A stretch of DNA of 64,000 nt from Scardovia wiggsiae. Its GTDB lineage: Bacteria; Actinomycetota; Actinomycetes; Actinomycetales; Bifidobacteriaceae. Shown here in pieces: positions 1 to 9,300 of the stretch. The notes under the pieces were generated by a model. That model was not told where the DNA came from and made no database searches. It worked only from the letters and a program-made list of their open reading frames with translations. Made by a program: the position numbers and the translations under genes. Location of the stretch: positions 310,001 through 374,000 of the forward strand of contig NZ_CP157350.1 of assembly GCF_051045985.1 (NCBI RefSeq), read 5' to 3'. Each line of letters begins with the position of its first letter. The stretch's first letter is position 1.

Positions 1-27
1 ATAGCCATTCTATTATTATCATTTTCA

Positions 28-1062
28 TCACTCACCATTACCTATAGAATTGTCAGATACTGTTTCCCTAAATTCCGACAACAGCTTGATGTACTCTTTT
101 GGTTTGAAAGCATGGATAACATGATTAGCGGAAACTTTTTTGTATATTATTTGCGGAGCTAAGGAAATAGCATGCTGAGCGTCATCATCATCAAAAGCTC
201 CTACAAGTCCGTAATTTTCGTATCGTTTCCAGTCGGCCTGAATAAGCAATATGGGGCATTTCGTTTTCTCGAAAGCTTCTGCATGGTCGATACCGTCATA
301 AAATCTGCCATCTACAAAGGCTCTGGCAAAATCCGGGTCAAACATAGATAATGATTTAATTAGCAAACGCATGCTATCCGGGAATCCAATTTCGACTGGA
401 CTATCAGGGTATTTATTTTGAAACTTCTTTATCTTTCGGGATAACCAACTGACAAACCAATTTGGAATTTTTTTGATTCTCTTATCAGAGGCTGGTACTT
501 CCATATCTTTAAAATAATTTGCTAAATCTCTATCTGGTATATTTCCGATTTGATCAACAAGGTGTTTCAGCCCGTTGTATACAAATTTATCCTGTTCTTT
601 AAACCGCGGCATTTCAGCAGAAAAAATAGGTGCGTCCTCAAGAATAATTCCGGAAACATATTCGGGAATATTAGCAGCGCACCAAAGAGCGATAATGCCG
701 CCCGATGAATTTCCGCTGATGATCACCTTTTGTTTTATTACATTTTCTATAAATAGTTTTATGTCCTCACCAATAATCTTCCATGAGTAATATCCCGGTG
801 TCCAAGAAGATTTTCCATGGCCTCTCACATCTATGGCATATACCTGAAAAAATTTTGATAGCGGTAAAAGCACTTTCTTATAACTTTCCCATATACCAAT
901 TTGAGCTGGAATCAACAATAAGCTTGGTCCATTATCAGGACCGACAACAAAGTTCAGTTTAACAGTCCCTGTATCATAAGTTTTTTCTGAAAAACCAGCG
1001 GTAATCAGTTTTCTATTATTTAATTTTCCAGACAAATGTTCATATGGATTTTTATAGTTCAC
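28..1062 (-). CDS. Alpha/beta-hydrolase fold protein, low GC, probably acquired
   Basis: Probable serine hydrolase or esterase of the alpha/beta-hydrolase fold; the substrate cannot be read from sequence. The 344-residue product has an RGHGKSS segment after the first strands, a nucleophile elbow GNSSGG fitting G-x-S-x-G, a candidate acidic residue in LLIQADW, and a late histidine in SANHVIHAF. There is no signal peptide or membrane segment, so it is likely cytoplasmic. A GTG start at 1062 is chosen because AGGAGG lies 8 bases upstream on this strand. The gene is visibly AT-richer than everything downstream, uses many AAA, ATT and TTT codons, and has no operon partner here, which suggests horizontal transfer. 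The fold is clear; whether it is an esterase, a haloperoxidase-like enzyme or a lactonase is open. Confidence 0.8.
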   Translation of the reverse strand: MNYKNPYEHLSGKLNNRKLITAGFSEKTYDTGTVKLNFVVGPDNGPSLLLIPAQIGIWESYKKVLLPLSKFFQVYAIDVRGHGKSSWTPGYYSWKIIGEDIKLFIENVIKQKVIISGNSSGGIIALWCAANIPEYVSGIILEDAPIFSAEMPRFKEQDKFVYNGLKHLVDQIGNIPDRDLANYFKDMEVPASDKRIKKIPNWFVSWLSRKIKKFQNKYPDSPVEIGFPDSMRLLIKSLSMFDPDFARAFVDGRFYDGIDHAEAFEKTKCPILLIQADWKRYENYGLVGAFDDDDAQHAISLAPQIIYKKVSANHVIHAFKPKEYIKLLSEFRETVSDNSIGNGE

Positions 1063-1512
1063 TCAGCATTCCTCCTAATTATAATATTGAAAAGTTTTAT
1101 TTGATGGCAATTCCGTAAATCATCAAATCAAGATATCCTTTAATTTTAACTGGATTTTCAATATACATGTTGTCCTTAGCAGTAATCACTTTAAACGCTC
1201 TTTCTTGTGTAATTTATAGAATACGTATATATTAGGCCACTTTATTGAAAGTGTATAGCCGTTCAGCCGGATAATTTATTGCAGTATGTTAATTAATCGC
1301 TCGGAGTTGAGTACTCCTGATTTATTCTGGGATCTTAGATAAAATATATCAACCGTAAATTTACGTGTAACCGGGAGCAAGAAACGCCGGGAAAGGACGG
1401 AAGCAAAACGGCCGGCCGCAGAGTATCGGGGGAGTGGGGGACAATAGGTCTTATGGATGGGGGGCCGCAGGCATACAGATATCAGGAATACAGATGCAGG
1501 AAAGGATGTGCT
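1063..1512. other. 450-base intergenic gap between the hydrolase and adnA
   Basis: I see no convincing gene. The left half (about 1063-1280) is AT-rich like the hydrolase; the right half changes to the higher GC of adnA, so the boundary of the foreign segment may lie near 1260-1380. It contains a perfect 6-bp inverted repeat with a 4-base loop at 1238-1253 and a perfect 12-bp palindrome CGTAAATTTACG at 1354-1365. It should carry the promoter of adnAB, but no sigma-70-like pair with good spacing stands out. Confidence 0.6.
1354..1365. promoter_or_regulatory. Perfect 12-bp palindrome upstream of adnA
   Basis: CGTAAATTTACG is a perfect palindrome about 150 bases before the adnA start. It has the size and symmetry of a site for a dimeric regulator. 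It does not match the actinobacterial LexA box I know (TCGAAC-N4-GTTCGA). The function is a guess. Confidence 0.3.
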
Positions 1513-4500
1513 ATGGGAACGCAGGGCAGCCGGGCGGCAGATACGCAGGGCCCTTACGGGCATACCCTGGCCCAGGCTTTCCAGTTTATTGATGATGCCC
1601 TCAAAAATTATGAGGCTTCACACAGGGGGCCGGCACTTTCGGTTTTCAGTCCTCCGCGTTCAGGGAAAACGTCCCTTGCCATAGATGCCGCAGTCCATGC
1701 TCTGGGGACAGCCGCTGCCTCAGACAGGGCTTCGTCCGGATCTGCTGCCGGCAGCAGGGGTGCATCCGGGGAGAGGGCCGGAAATGCGGGCGAAATGCGC
1801 ACAGGGACCCGCGGGATAACCGTTACCCCCGGGCTGGCTAATGCTGTTGCCCTTGTAGCCCCTACTGCCAGGCAGGCAAAGGCATATAACAACCGCCTGC
1901 TGGACGCAATACAGGTCACGGCAAAACCGCGTATTGCGCAGACAATCAACGCACTGGCTTTCCAGGTGCTTGCAGCTGTACGCGCAAAACGTGGGGAGAC
2001 TCCGCCCGATTATCTGGATGCGGCAGACCAGGATTCGCTGCTCCACGGGATACTTGACAGGCATAAGCAGCACGCCAGGAGCGGTGAGTCTGCTGAGTGC
2101 GCAACATGCATGAAGCTTGTGGATTTCCTCAGGGAAAGTACGTATGAGGACAGTGCGCATGAAGAGCCTGGAGCGGCACACAAGGTACATGAGGCGCATG
2201 GGATGGCAGCGGCAGCTGAGACCACGGAGTCGCTTTTTGACCGTCAGCTGGGTGACAGGTTCGTTGATGAGCTGCGCTCCATGTTTGCCCGTATGAATGA
2301 AGTTGGGGCGCGTCACGGGCTTGAAAGCCGCATCCTCAGCCTTGCAGGGAACGGCCCGTACCTCCGCCTGAGGTATGCATGGTCTGCGGCATTCGCCCTG
2401 CGTGGCGAGTACGCTGCTGCAGTAAGCAGCCTGAACCAGGCCCTCGGGAAATTCAATGTTGACAGTTCCTACCTTCTCATCCAGGCACAGCGGTCTCTGG
2501 CGGATTATGCGGCTGACGGGCTTGCTGGGACCATCCGGCATGATTTGCCGCGCATAGTTATTGTGGATGATTACCAGGAAGTGACGCTGGCAGGCGCGGC
2601 ATTCCTCCAGCAGCTGCAGGAGTGCGGTACGGGGCTGATCGTAGTAATGTGCCCCGATGAGGCAGCGCAGACATTCCGCGGTTCCTATCCGGAATACCTC
2701 GCGCAGCGGGCGCAGGAAGACCCCCGCAGTCATGGCGGGCAGGGGCTGGTCCCTGCTTCCCTCGGGCGGCTGGGTGCGCGGCAGCTGGTCCTTCCGCAGC
2801 CGGAAAGCGCCGGCCGGAATGCGCGTGATGAGGTATGCAGCCGTATAAGCATGTCGATCACATCACAGGTTGAATTCGAGGAAGCTGTCGGCGCCCGCCC
2901 GTGGAAGCTGGGCGCCGGGCAAGGCGCGGGGACGCAGCCGCGGCAGGATGACGGTTCAATAACCGCTGTGTACTACGGCAGCCCGCAGGAAGAAACCGCT
3001 GCAGTTGTACGCAGCATTATGGGAGCACATCTTTCCGATGCCCGTATCCCCTACGATGATATGGCCATTATTGCCCATGACAGCAGTACGCTTGCTGCGT
3101 ATGCCGCCGCCCTCAGGGAGCAGGGCATCGCAGCCCGCATGCGGCAGATAGGCACGCCTCTCGGTGAAAGCCGTGCAGTCCATGGGCTTTTCGACTTTAT
3201 TGAACTGTCCCAAGTATCGTGCACAGATATGCAGGACTTTTTCGCGGTATCCTCTTTATCGGAGGTTTCCGGGGCAGTGTACAGGCTCATCTCTGATTAT
3301 ATGGACAGCCCTTATGGACAGGACAGTACCGGGACGCATGTGCATGCCGGTTCTGTTGCAGCTGCCCTCCAGGCTGTCAGCACAATGGCAAACTTTATCC
3401 GCAGCCAGCCTTCTACGGAAGCAGGCAGCGGTATCCTGGGCCAGCTGGCTGCCCACGCACAGGCCTATGCTTCCCTGTCTGACAGGGCTATGCCTGAACG
3501 CCTTTCGCGGCGCCGTGAAGGCAGCTATTCTTCGGCAGCATATGCTGAAAAGGAGGCTTCGCCTGATGTGACCCCTCAGCTGATAGTCCTGGATCTGCTG
3601 GCCTGCAGCCATACGGGGGATAGCCGGTACAGCGCTTTGCTTGAAGGTTTTATCCTGTCGGCATCCAGCCTGACTGCGCGCAAAGATGTACAGATATTCA
3701 TTGATATCATACGGCGGGTCAGGAAGCATGCAGGAAAGAAGCATGCCAGTCCAGCCGATACCCTTATGGATGCATGGACAGCCATTGGCCTTTCTGAACT
3801 GTGGGAAAAGCAGGCAACCAATGGCCCCTCGGAAAGCGTGAAAGCGCAGGCTAATGACCAGCTTGATACTGTTATCAGGCTGTTTACAGAAGCATCGTCG
3901 TATGCTGATGGCAGTTCAGATATCGGCGGGTTTATGAGGTATATCAGGACCCAGGATATCGCTACAGATTCGCTGTCGAAGAAAGCCCCTGTCGAAAACG
4001 CTGTTACGCTTGCTACGCCCGCAGCCGCAGCAGGGCAGTCATGGAAGTATGTATGGATACCGCAGGTGCTTAACGGGGTATGGCCTAATATGGCCCTGCG
4101 CGACAGGATCTTTGCTGCAGATGACCTGACAGATATCATGCTTACAGGGCGTATCCGCAGTTCTGATTCGGGGCATAATGCCCGCAGCATTGCTATACTG
4201 CAGAACGAAAAGAAAAGTTTCCTCATAGCGCTCACCCGTGCGGAACGGTGCGCAGCAGTCAGCTCAGTCCGCAGCGATACGCAGGAACCGTCAGATTTCT
4301 TTGATGCCTATATGCCTGATATTGTGTCTCAGGCTGACGGCCATGCGCCCGCCGGCAGTACGGATAAAAATGGCCAGCTGCAGCAGCAGGGCGTGAGCGG
4401 GGCCGTAAGTGCTTCGGAAATCATTGCCCGCGCCCGCAGCATCATCTCGGGGGAACTGTCCCGCCAGCTGAATGCGCTCCCTGAAACTGAAAGGCCTATG

Positions 4501-6378
4501 TGGGAGGCTTCTTATGACAGCCTTTCACAGGAGGCCCGTGACGCTGTTGATGCCTTGGCTCTTCTGTATAAAAACTCAAAAACAGGCCCTTCCAGTGTGT
4601 CAGGATGGGATGCCGCCGGCTGCAGTGACCCTTCGCGATGGGCGTTTTTCTATGGCGGGATCAAAGACGGCGCTAATGCTGATGATACCGACGATACCGA
4701 TACCGCGGCGCCGGGCCCGGTGCCGGGCGATGGATCCTTCCGTGCACAGGACCGGGACCGTCCCGGCCCTCTCCCAGTATCCCTGTCCCCCTCGGCAGCG
4801 GATATGGCATGGGGATGCCCCATCTGTTATCTGTTCGACCGCAGGCTTTCCGGGCCGTCAGCCCCGTCCCCTGCTGCAGATTACGGCACGCTTATCCACA
4901 AAGTCCTTCAGACGGCTGCGGAGCAGAAGCTTGATATGGAATACGGGGAGCGCTACAGGGATGCCGATGCTGAAATCCAGCAGGATGTGCTCAGCGGGCT
5001 TACAGATGCCCTTATGGAAATCTATCGCCGTGAGAAAACAGATATTGATACAGAGCATATTACACAAGATGTATACCGTGCTTTGCGTAATGATGCATCA
5101 GCGCAGGCTGTACTCCAGAATGCAGCTTTCTATCTCCTCGAATCGCAGGTCCCGGGCTACGGCCAAAGGGAAACTTCAAGTAAAAAATCCGCAGATTTCC
5201 GCCCGGTGATAGGGCATCTTACGGAGGCTGAAAGCGAAAAAGCTTTCTCCGCACATTTTACAATGGAAGATATCCGGTATGCCTATAACCGTATCCCAGG
5301 CACAGAGCCGGTCAGCAAGCGTGTTTTCTTTGACCTTATGCAGATGCTTGCAGGAGGGTTCCCCAAAGGGGTCACCATGGACATGTTCTACAGATGCGTG
5401 ATCTCACTCCATGGGAGTATAGACCGCCTGGAAACACGCGAAGCCTCAGCAGGCGGGGAAACAAAAGTATATAAGCGGATCATTGATTATAAAACAGGCC
5501 GTTCGCTGCATGCAAAGAAAACGTTCAATGACCTGCAGCTAGTGTGCTATCAGCTGGGGCTTATCTTTGAAGACAGGCATGGTGCGGGCCGCGTGACTGA
5601 GAGCGATTACGCCAGGTCAGCCTTCAGCCGTACGGACAGTGACCGTGAGGAAATCCTCCGTAATGCCCCGCAGATATCACAGGCCGACCTGTTTACCGTG
5701 GTGTTGTCCGCATTGCCTGCCGCATACGGCAATGCTGTAATGCGTGATGACGGTGCCATTGATATAGCTGCGACACGCAATAATAACAAATTTTACCCCG
5801 AAATATACTATCAGCCGCCGCTTTTTGACGACGGCTGTATTGCCTACCGTATAGGAGAGCAGGAAAAACAGACGGGTACAAAAGCGCATCCCGGTACTAC
5901 TGTTTTCACCATTACCGGGGGCCCTCCCAGGCCGTTCCATAAAGGCTGGACGACATTCCTTGATTCCGCACAGCCGATAGCTTTGCCGGATAAAAAGCCT
6001 GACAGCATACCTGAAAAACAGTGGCAGCGGATAACAGGCGATGCGCCGGTGAGCTGGGATGCAGCAGCGGACAGCAGTGCCGCCGGCCAGCGCGGAAAGG
6101 AGCACCCCCTGTCGCATGGACCCTCCACATTATGGGCGCTGTCAATGATATCCCGGGTGTTTTATGTAGCGAGTATCAGCCTTGTTGACAGGGTCGACAT
6201 GGGGCAGCATCAGCCAACTTCTGACCATATGCGTTTTTGCGCATACAAAGACAGTTCAGTAGGGCATCAGGACCTGTGCCCTGCGTGTTCGGGGTATGTC
6301 AGTACGGTTATCCAGCCCGCGGATAATGCTGTCCGGGCGCGTTCCGAAACTGACACCGGGGAGGCAGGCAATGAGTAG
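1513..6378 (+). CDS. adnA: AdnA-like ATP-dependent helicase-nuclease subunit
   Basis: Subunit of an AdnAB/AddAB-type enzyme that unwinds and resects double-strand DNA ends for recombination. The 1621-residue product has a Walker A-like PPRSGKTS at 47-54, a helicase motif II variant DDYQ at 352-355, a helicase motif VI region ALTRAERC, and a C-terminal PD-(D/E)XK nuclease motif with D1325 and K1327 in IIDYKTG. Cysteines at 1102 and 1105 before the nuclease and 1576, 1589 and 1592 after it resemble the split set that holds a 4Fe-4S cluster in AddB-type nucleases (inference). The start at 1513 is preferred over 1453 because AGGAAAGG sits 7 bases upstream. Its stop overlaps the adnB start by 8 bases, implying coupled translation. 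It is much longer than the mycobacterial subunit of about 1050 residues that I recall; the extra length is Ala/Ser/Gly-rich insertions. Confidence 0.88.
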   Translation: MGTQGSRAADTQGPYGHTLAQAFQFIDDALKNYEASHRGPALSVFSPPRSGKTSLAIDAAVHALGTAAASDRASSGSAAGSRGASGERAGNAGEMRTGTRGITVTPGLANAVALVAPTARQAKAYNNRLLDAIQVTAKPRIAQTINALAFQVLAAVRAKRGETPPDYLDAADQDSLLHGILDRHKQHARSGESAECATCMKLVDFLRESTYEDSAHEEPGAAHKVHEAHGMAAAAETTESLFDRQLGDRFVDELRSMFARMNEVGARHGLESRILSLAGNGPYLRLRYAWSAAFALRGEYAAAVSSLNQALGKFNVDSSYLLIQAQRSLADYAADGLAGTIRHDLPRIVIVDDYQEVTLAGAAFLQQLQECGTGLIVVMCPDEAAQTFRGSYPEYLAQRAQEDPRSHGGQGLVPASLGRLGARQLVLPQPESAGRNARDEVCSRISMSITSQVEFEEAVGARPWKLGAGQGAGTQPRQDDGSITAVYYGSPQEETAAVVRSIMGAHLSDARIPYDDMAIIAHDSSTLAAYAAALREQGIAARMRQIGTPLGESRAVHGLFDFIELSQVSCTDMQDFFAVSSLSEVSGAVYRLISDYMDSPYGQDSTGTHVHAGSVAAALQAVSTMANFIRSQPSTEAGSGILGQLAAHAQAYASLSDRAMPERLSRRREGSYSSAAYAEKEASPDVTPQLIVLDLLACSHTGDSRYSALLEGFILSASSLTARKDVQIFIDIIRRVRKHAGKKHASPADTLMDAWTAIGLSELWEKQATNGPSESVKAQANDQLDTVIRLFTEASSYADGSSDIGGFMRYIRTQDIATDSLSKKAPVENAVTLATPAAAAGQSWKYVWIPQVLNGVWPNMALRDRIFAADDLTDIMLTGRIRSSDSGHNARSIAILQNEKKSFLIALTRAERCAAVSSVRSDTQEPSDFFDAYMPDIVSQADGHAPAGSTDKNGQLQQQGVSGAVSASEIIARARSIISGELSRQLNALPETERPMWEASYDSLSQEARDAVDALALLYKNSKTGPSSVSGWDAAGCSDPSRWAFFYGGIKDGANADDTDDTDTAAPGPVPGDGSFRAQDRDRPGPLPVSLSPSAADMAWGCPICYLFDRRLSGPSAPSPAADYGTLIHKVLQTAAEQKLDMEYGERYRDADAEIQQDVLSGLTDALMEIYRREKTDIDTEHITQDVYRALRNDASAQAVLQNAAFYLLESQVPGYGQRETSSKKSADFRPVIGHLTEAESEKAFSAHFTMEDIRYAYNRIPGTEPVSKRVFFDLMQMLAGGFPKGVTMDMFYRCVISLHGSIDRLETREASAGGETKVYKRIIDYKTGRSLHAKKTFNDLQLVCYQLGLIFEDRHGAGRVTESDYARSAFSRTDSDREEILRNAPQISQADLFTVVLSALPAAYGNAVMRDDGAIDIAATRNNNKFYPEIYYQPPLFDDGCIAYRIGEQEKQTGTKAHPGTTVFTITGGPPRPFHKGWTTFLDSAQPIALPDKKPDSIPEKQWQRITGDAPVSWDAAADSSAAGQRGKEHPLSHGPSTLWALSMISRVFYVASISLVDRVDMGQHQPTSDHMRFCAYKDSSVGHQDLCPACSGYVSTVIQPADNAVRARSETDTGEAGNE

Positions 6379-9300
6379 TACAGTAAATACAGGTTCAGAG
6401 GCCGGATATATGCAGGCTGCGCAGGACCAGCAGGAGAGGATACGGCAGGCACCTGCTGACAGGGATATCCTTGTTGTGGCAGGGGCAGGGTCCGGCAAGA
6501 CCCGTGTGATGACCGACCGCATTATCAAACTGATCAGTGAAGACCATATCATGCCCGAAAAAATACTGGGCCTTACTTTTACCCGGAAAGCTGCGGGGGA
6601 ACTGTTTTCCCGCGTTTCCCAGGGTGTGCATGAAAACCTGCGCCGCCGGGGCTCGCAGGGGAGGGAAGACCCTAACGCATTATTTATGCATCCTGAAGTG
6701 TATACATACGATGCATTTTTCCAGTCGATAGTGCGCCAGTATGGTGCTCTTGCAGGTGTTGACAGTGCTGCCGTGCCTTTGAGCCCCGCAGGCAGCTACC
6801 AGCTTGCCGGTGATGTGGTAAGCCGCACCGTCGGCGCGTACATGTCTGAGCTGGCTGCTGCTCCGGATGCTGAAACCCCAGACGGGGGAAGGACGCCATC
6901 CTCCGGGCAGGGATCCCCGCAGGATGATACAGGCAGTTATACCAGGCTGATACAGGATACGCTTCAGCTGAATGCTGAAATATCCAACTCAATGATCAGC
7001 CCCGGATGCCAGACGGTTGCTGCAGCAGCAGAAAAAGTGCGTGCGTGGGATCAGGAATTCCTCCTTACGCTTGGGCGTCTGGCAGAAGATGTTGTCCGCA
7101 CATATAACGGCGAGGACGCGCTTGCCGACGCATCGAATCTCGTATTCCCCCAGAAATTCGGCCCCGGTCTATCCGCTCCGGAAGATATGGAGGAAGAGAA
7201 GCGTGAAGGCTACTATAAATCGCTTATCGGCAGCCTCCAGTACTCCACCCGCAGGCGGGACATGCTCCTTGATATGGTCGTTGCCTACGATGAGGAAAAA
7301 AGGCGCCAGGGGTTTGCAGAATTCAGCGATTTTATGATAGCTGCGTTCCAGCTGGTAATGCGGTATCCATGGATCCGTGAGGAATACCGGAAGAAATTCT
7401 CCCATGTGTTCCTTGATGAGTACCAGGATACGTCTACGACCCAGGCAAAACTGCTCCATATGCTTTTCCACAGCGCGGACAGTGTATCCGGGTGCAGTAT
7501 GGACAGCCCGCTGCGCAGCTATGTAACGGCGGTCGGCGACCCCTACCAGTCCATATATGCGTGGCGCGGGGCCAGCCCGGGGGCTTTCCGTATGTTCCTT
7601 GACGACTACGGCATGGATGCTGATGATATTTTCACTATGAACTATACGTGGCGCAACCCGGGGATCATCCTTGATGCCGCCAACCATCTCACTGCATCAA
7701 TGAGGCGTAACAGCAATGCAGGCAGCATTGCCGGGCCTTCAGACCCCCTCGGGCGCCGCCTGCGCGCTGAGGCCCAGGAAGTTGCAGTAAAAAAACTCTC
7801 CTATGTTAGCAGGAAAAACGATGCTGTGCTTGGGCTTGCGGGCTACAGGACGCGGGCCCAGGAAGCGGATGCCATAGCCCGCTTTGCCGTATATGCCAGG
7901 GATCGCGCGCGTGACCGTGTGCTCAAAGCGTATAGCGGGAAAAAGGCGGGCTACACTGAAACCGCTGAAAATATGGAGAAGACCCATGTCGCTGTGCTGT
8001 TCCGTTCCAAAACGCATATGCAGGAATATGCCGATGCTATTGAAAGGGCAGGGCTCACCTATGAGATAGTAGGTAACGAATCCCTCTGGGACAGGCCGGA
8101 TGCCCAGGACCTGCTGGCCCTGCTCGCTGTTATAACGGACCATACGGATTCTGCTGCAGCACTAAGGCTGCTCGCAACACCACGGTTCGGCATATCAAAA
8201 GAAGACCTCCGGAGCCTTTCCGCCATGGCGGAATCGTTGAACAGCGGCTATAAAAGACAGGCGCTTGCGCAGATCGCTGCGGTACATCACCTCAGCGAGG
8301 GGGAGCTCAGGCAGGCGAAGGACAGGCTGCCCCAGGGGGTGTATCTGACAGATCTCCTCGCCAGCGGAGACTTTGAAAACTGTTACCGCAGATGGCGCAA
8401 AGAGCTTGGTAAATCTGCCCCGGGGGCATTGAGTGCCGACGGCCTGCGGAGAATACTGCAGGTTTCAGAGATCATCTGTTTCGTCTCCGGACATATCAGC
8501 CAGCCGATCAGCGATATCATCACCTGCGCTGCCCGGGCCCTGACCTTTGATATTGACAGCGCAGTAGGGCAGTCAATTGCCCTCCAGCATGCACCTGAGC
8601 ATTTTTCCCCATCATGTGCCCCGGCGTTCATATCGCTTGCCCAGACATACCGGGATGAGCTTCCGCAGGGCCGGCTCCCTTCTATTTCGGGCTTTGTTGC
8701 ATGGCTGACGGCGAATAAGGAGAACCCGGATATGCAGGACAGTGCGCCTGTGCTGCCTTCAGCACATCCTGATGTGGTGCTGATGACTATCCACCAGTCC
8801 AAAGGCCTGCAATGGGATGCTGTAGCTGTAGCGGGTATGGCACGGGCGGCATTCCCCTCCAGCCAGGGGGAGCACCTGGGCATCCGCCTGTTCCCCCGCA
8901 TTGATGATACGGGCGCACCAGCAGATGAAAAATATGCTGATAGCCTTATTGACCGCACCCCCCAGGGGTTTGTGCTTAAAAGCACTGCTGAAGACAGTGC
9001 CGGGGCAGGCAGGCGTGAGGATACAAAAACCAGATGCCGCATGCTCTTTAAGGATCCTCAGTACTATACATATGCATTGCCGTGGGTGATGATCCCTACT
9101 GCCGTGCCTTCCCCCGTACGCGCAGACAGCGCGCTGCTCCCGGGTTTCCCCGATACTGCTGGCCTGCAGTCTGAATTCGGAACTGTGGAAGACCTCGAAA
9201 GGCGGATCGTAGGGGGCAGTATTGAGGCAGCGGTGGAAGCTGCTGAGTCGGCCCTCCGGGGCGGCAAGGGGTATGAAGAGACAGCTGACAGGCTGGCTGC

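Noticed and set aside
1276..1563. 95-codon minus-strand open frame overlapping the adnA start
   Set aside because: It crosses the adnA ribosome site and start, has no ribosome site and no recognisable features.
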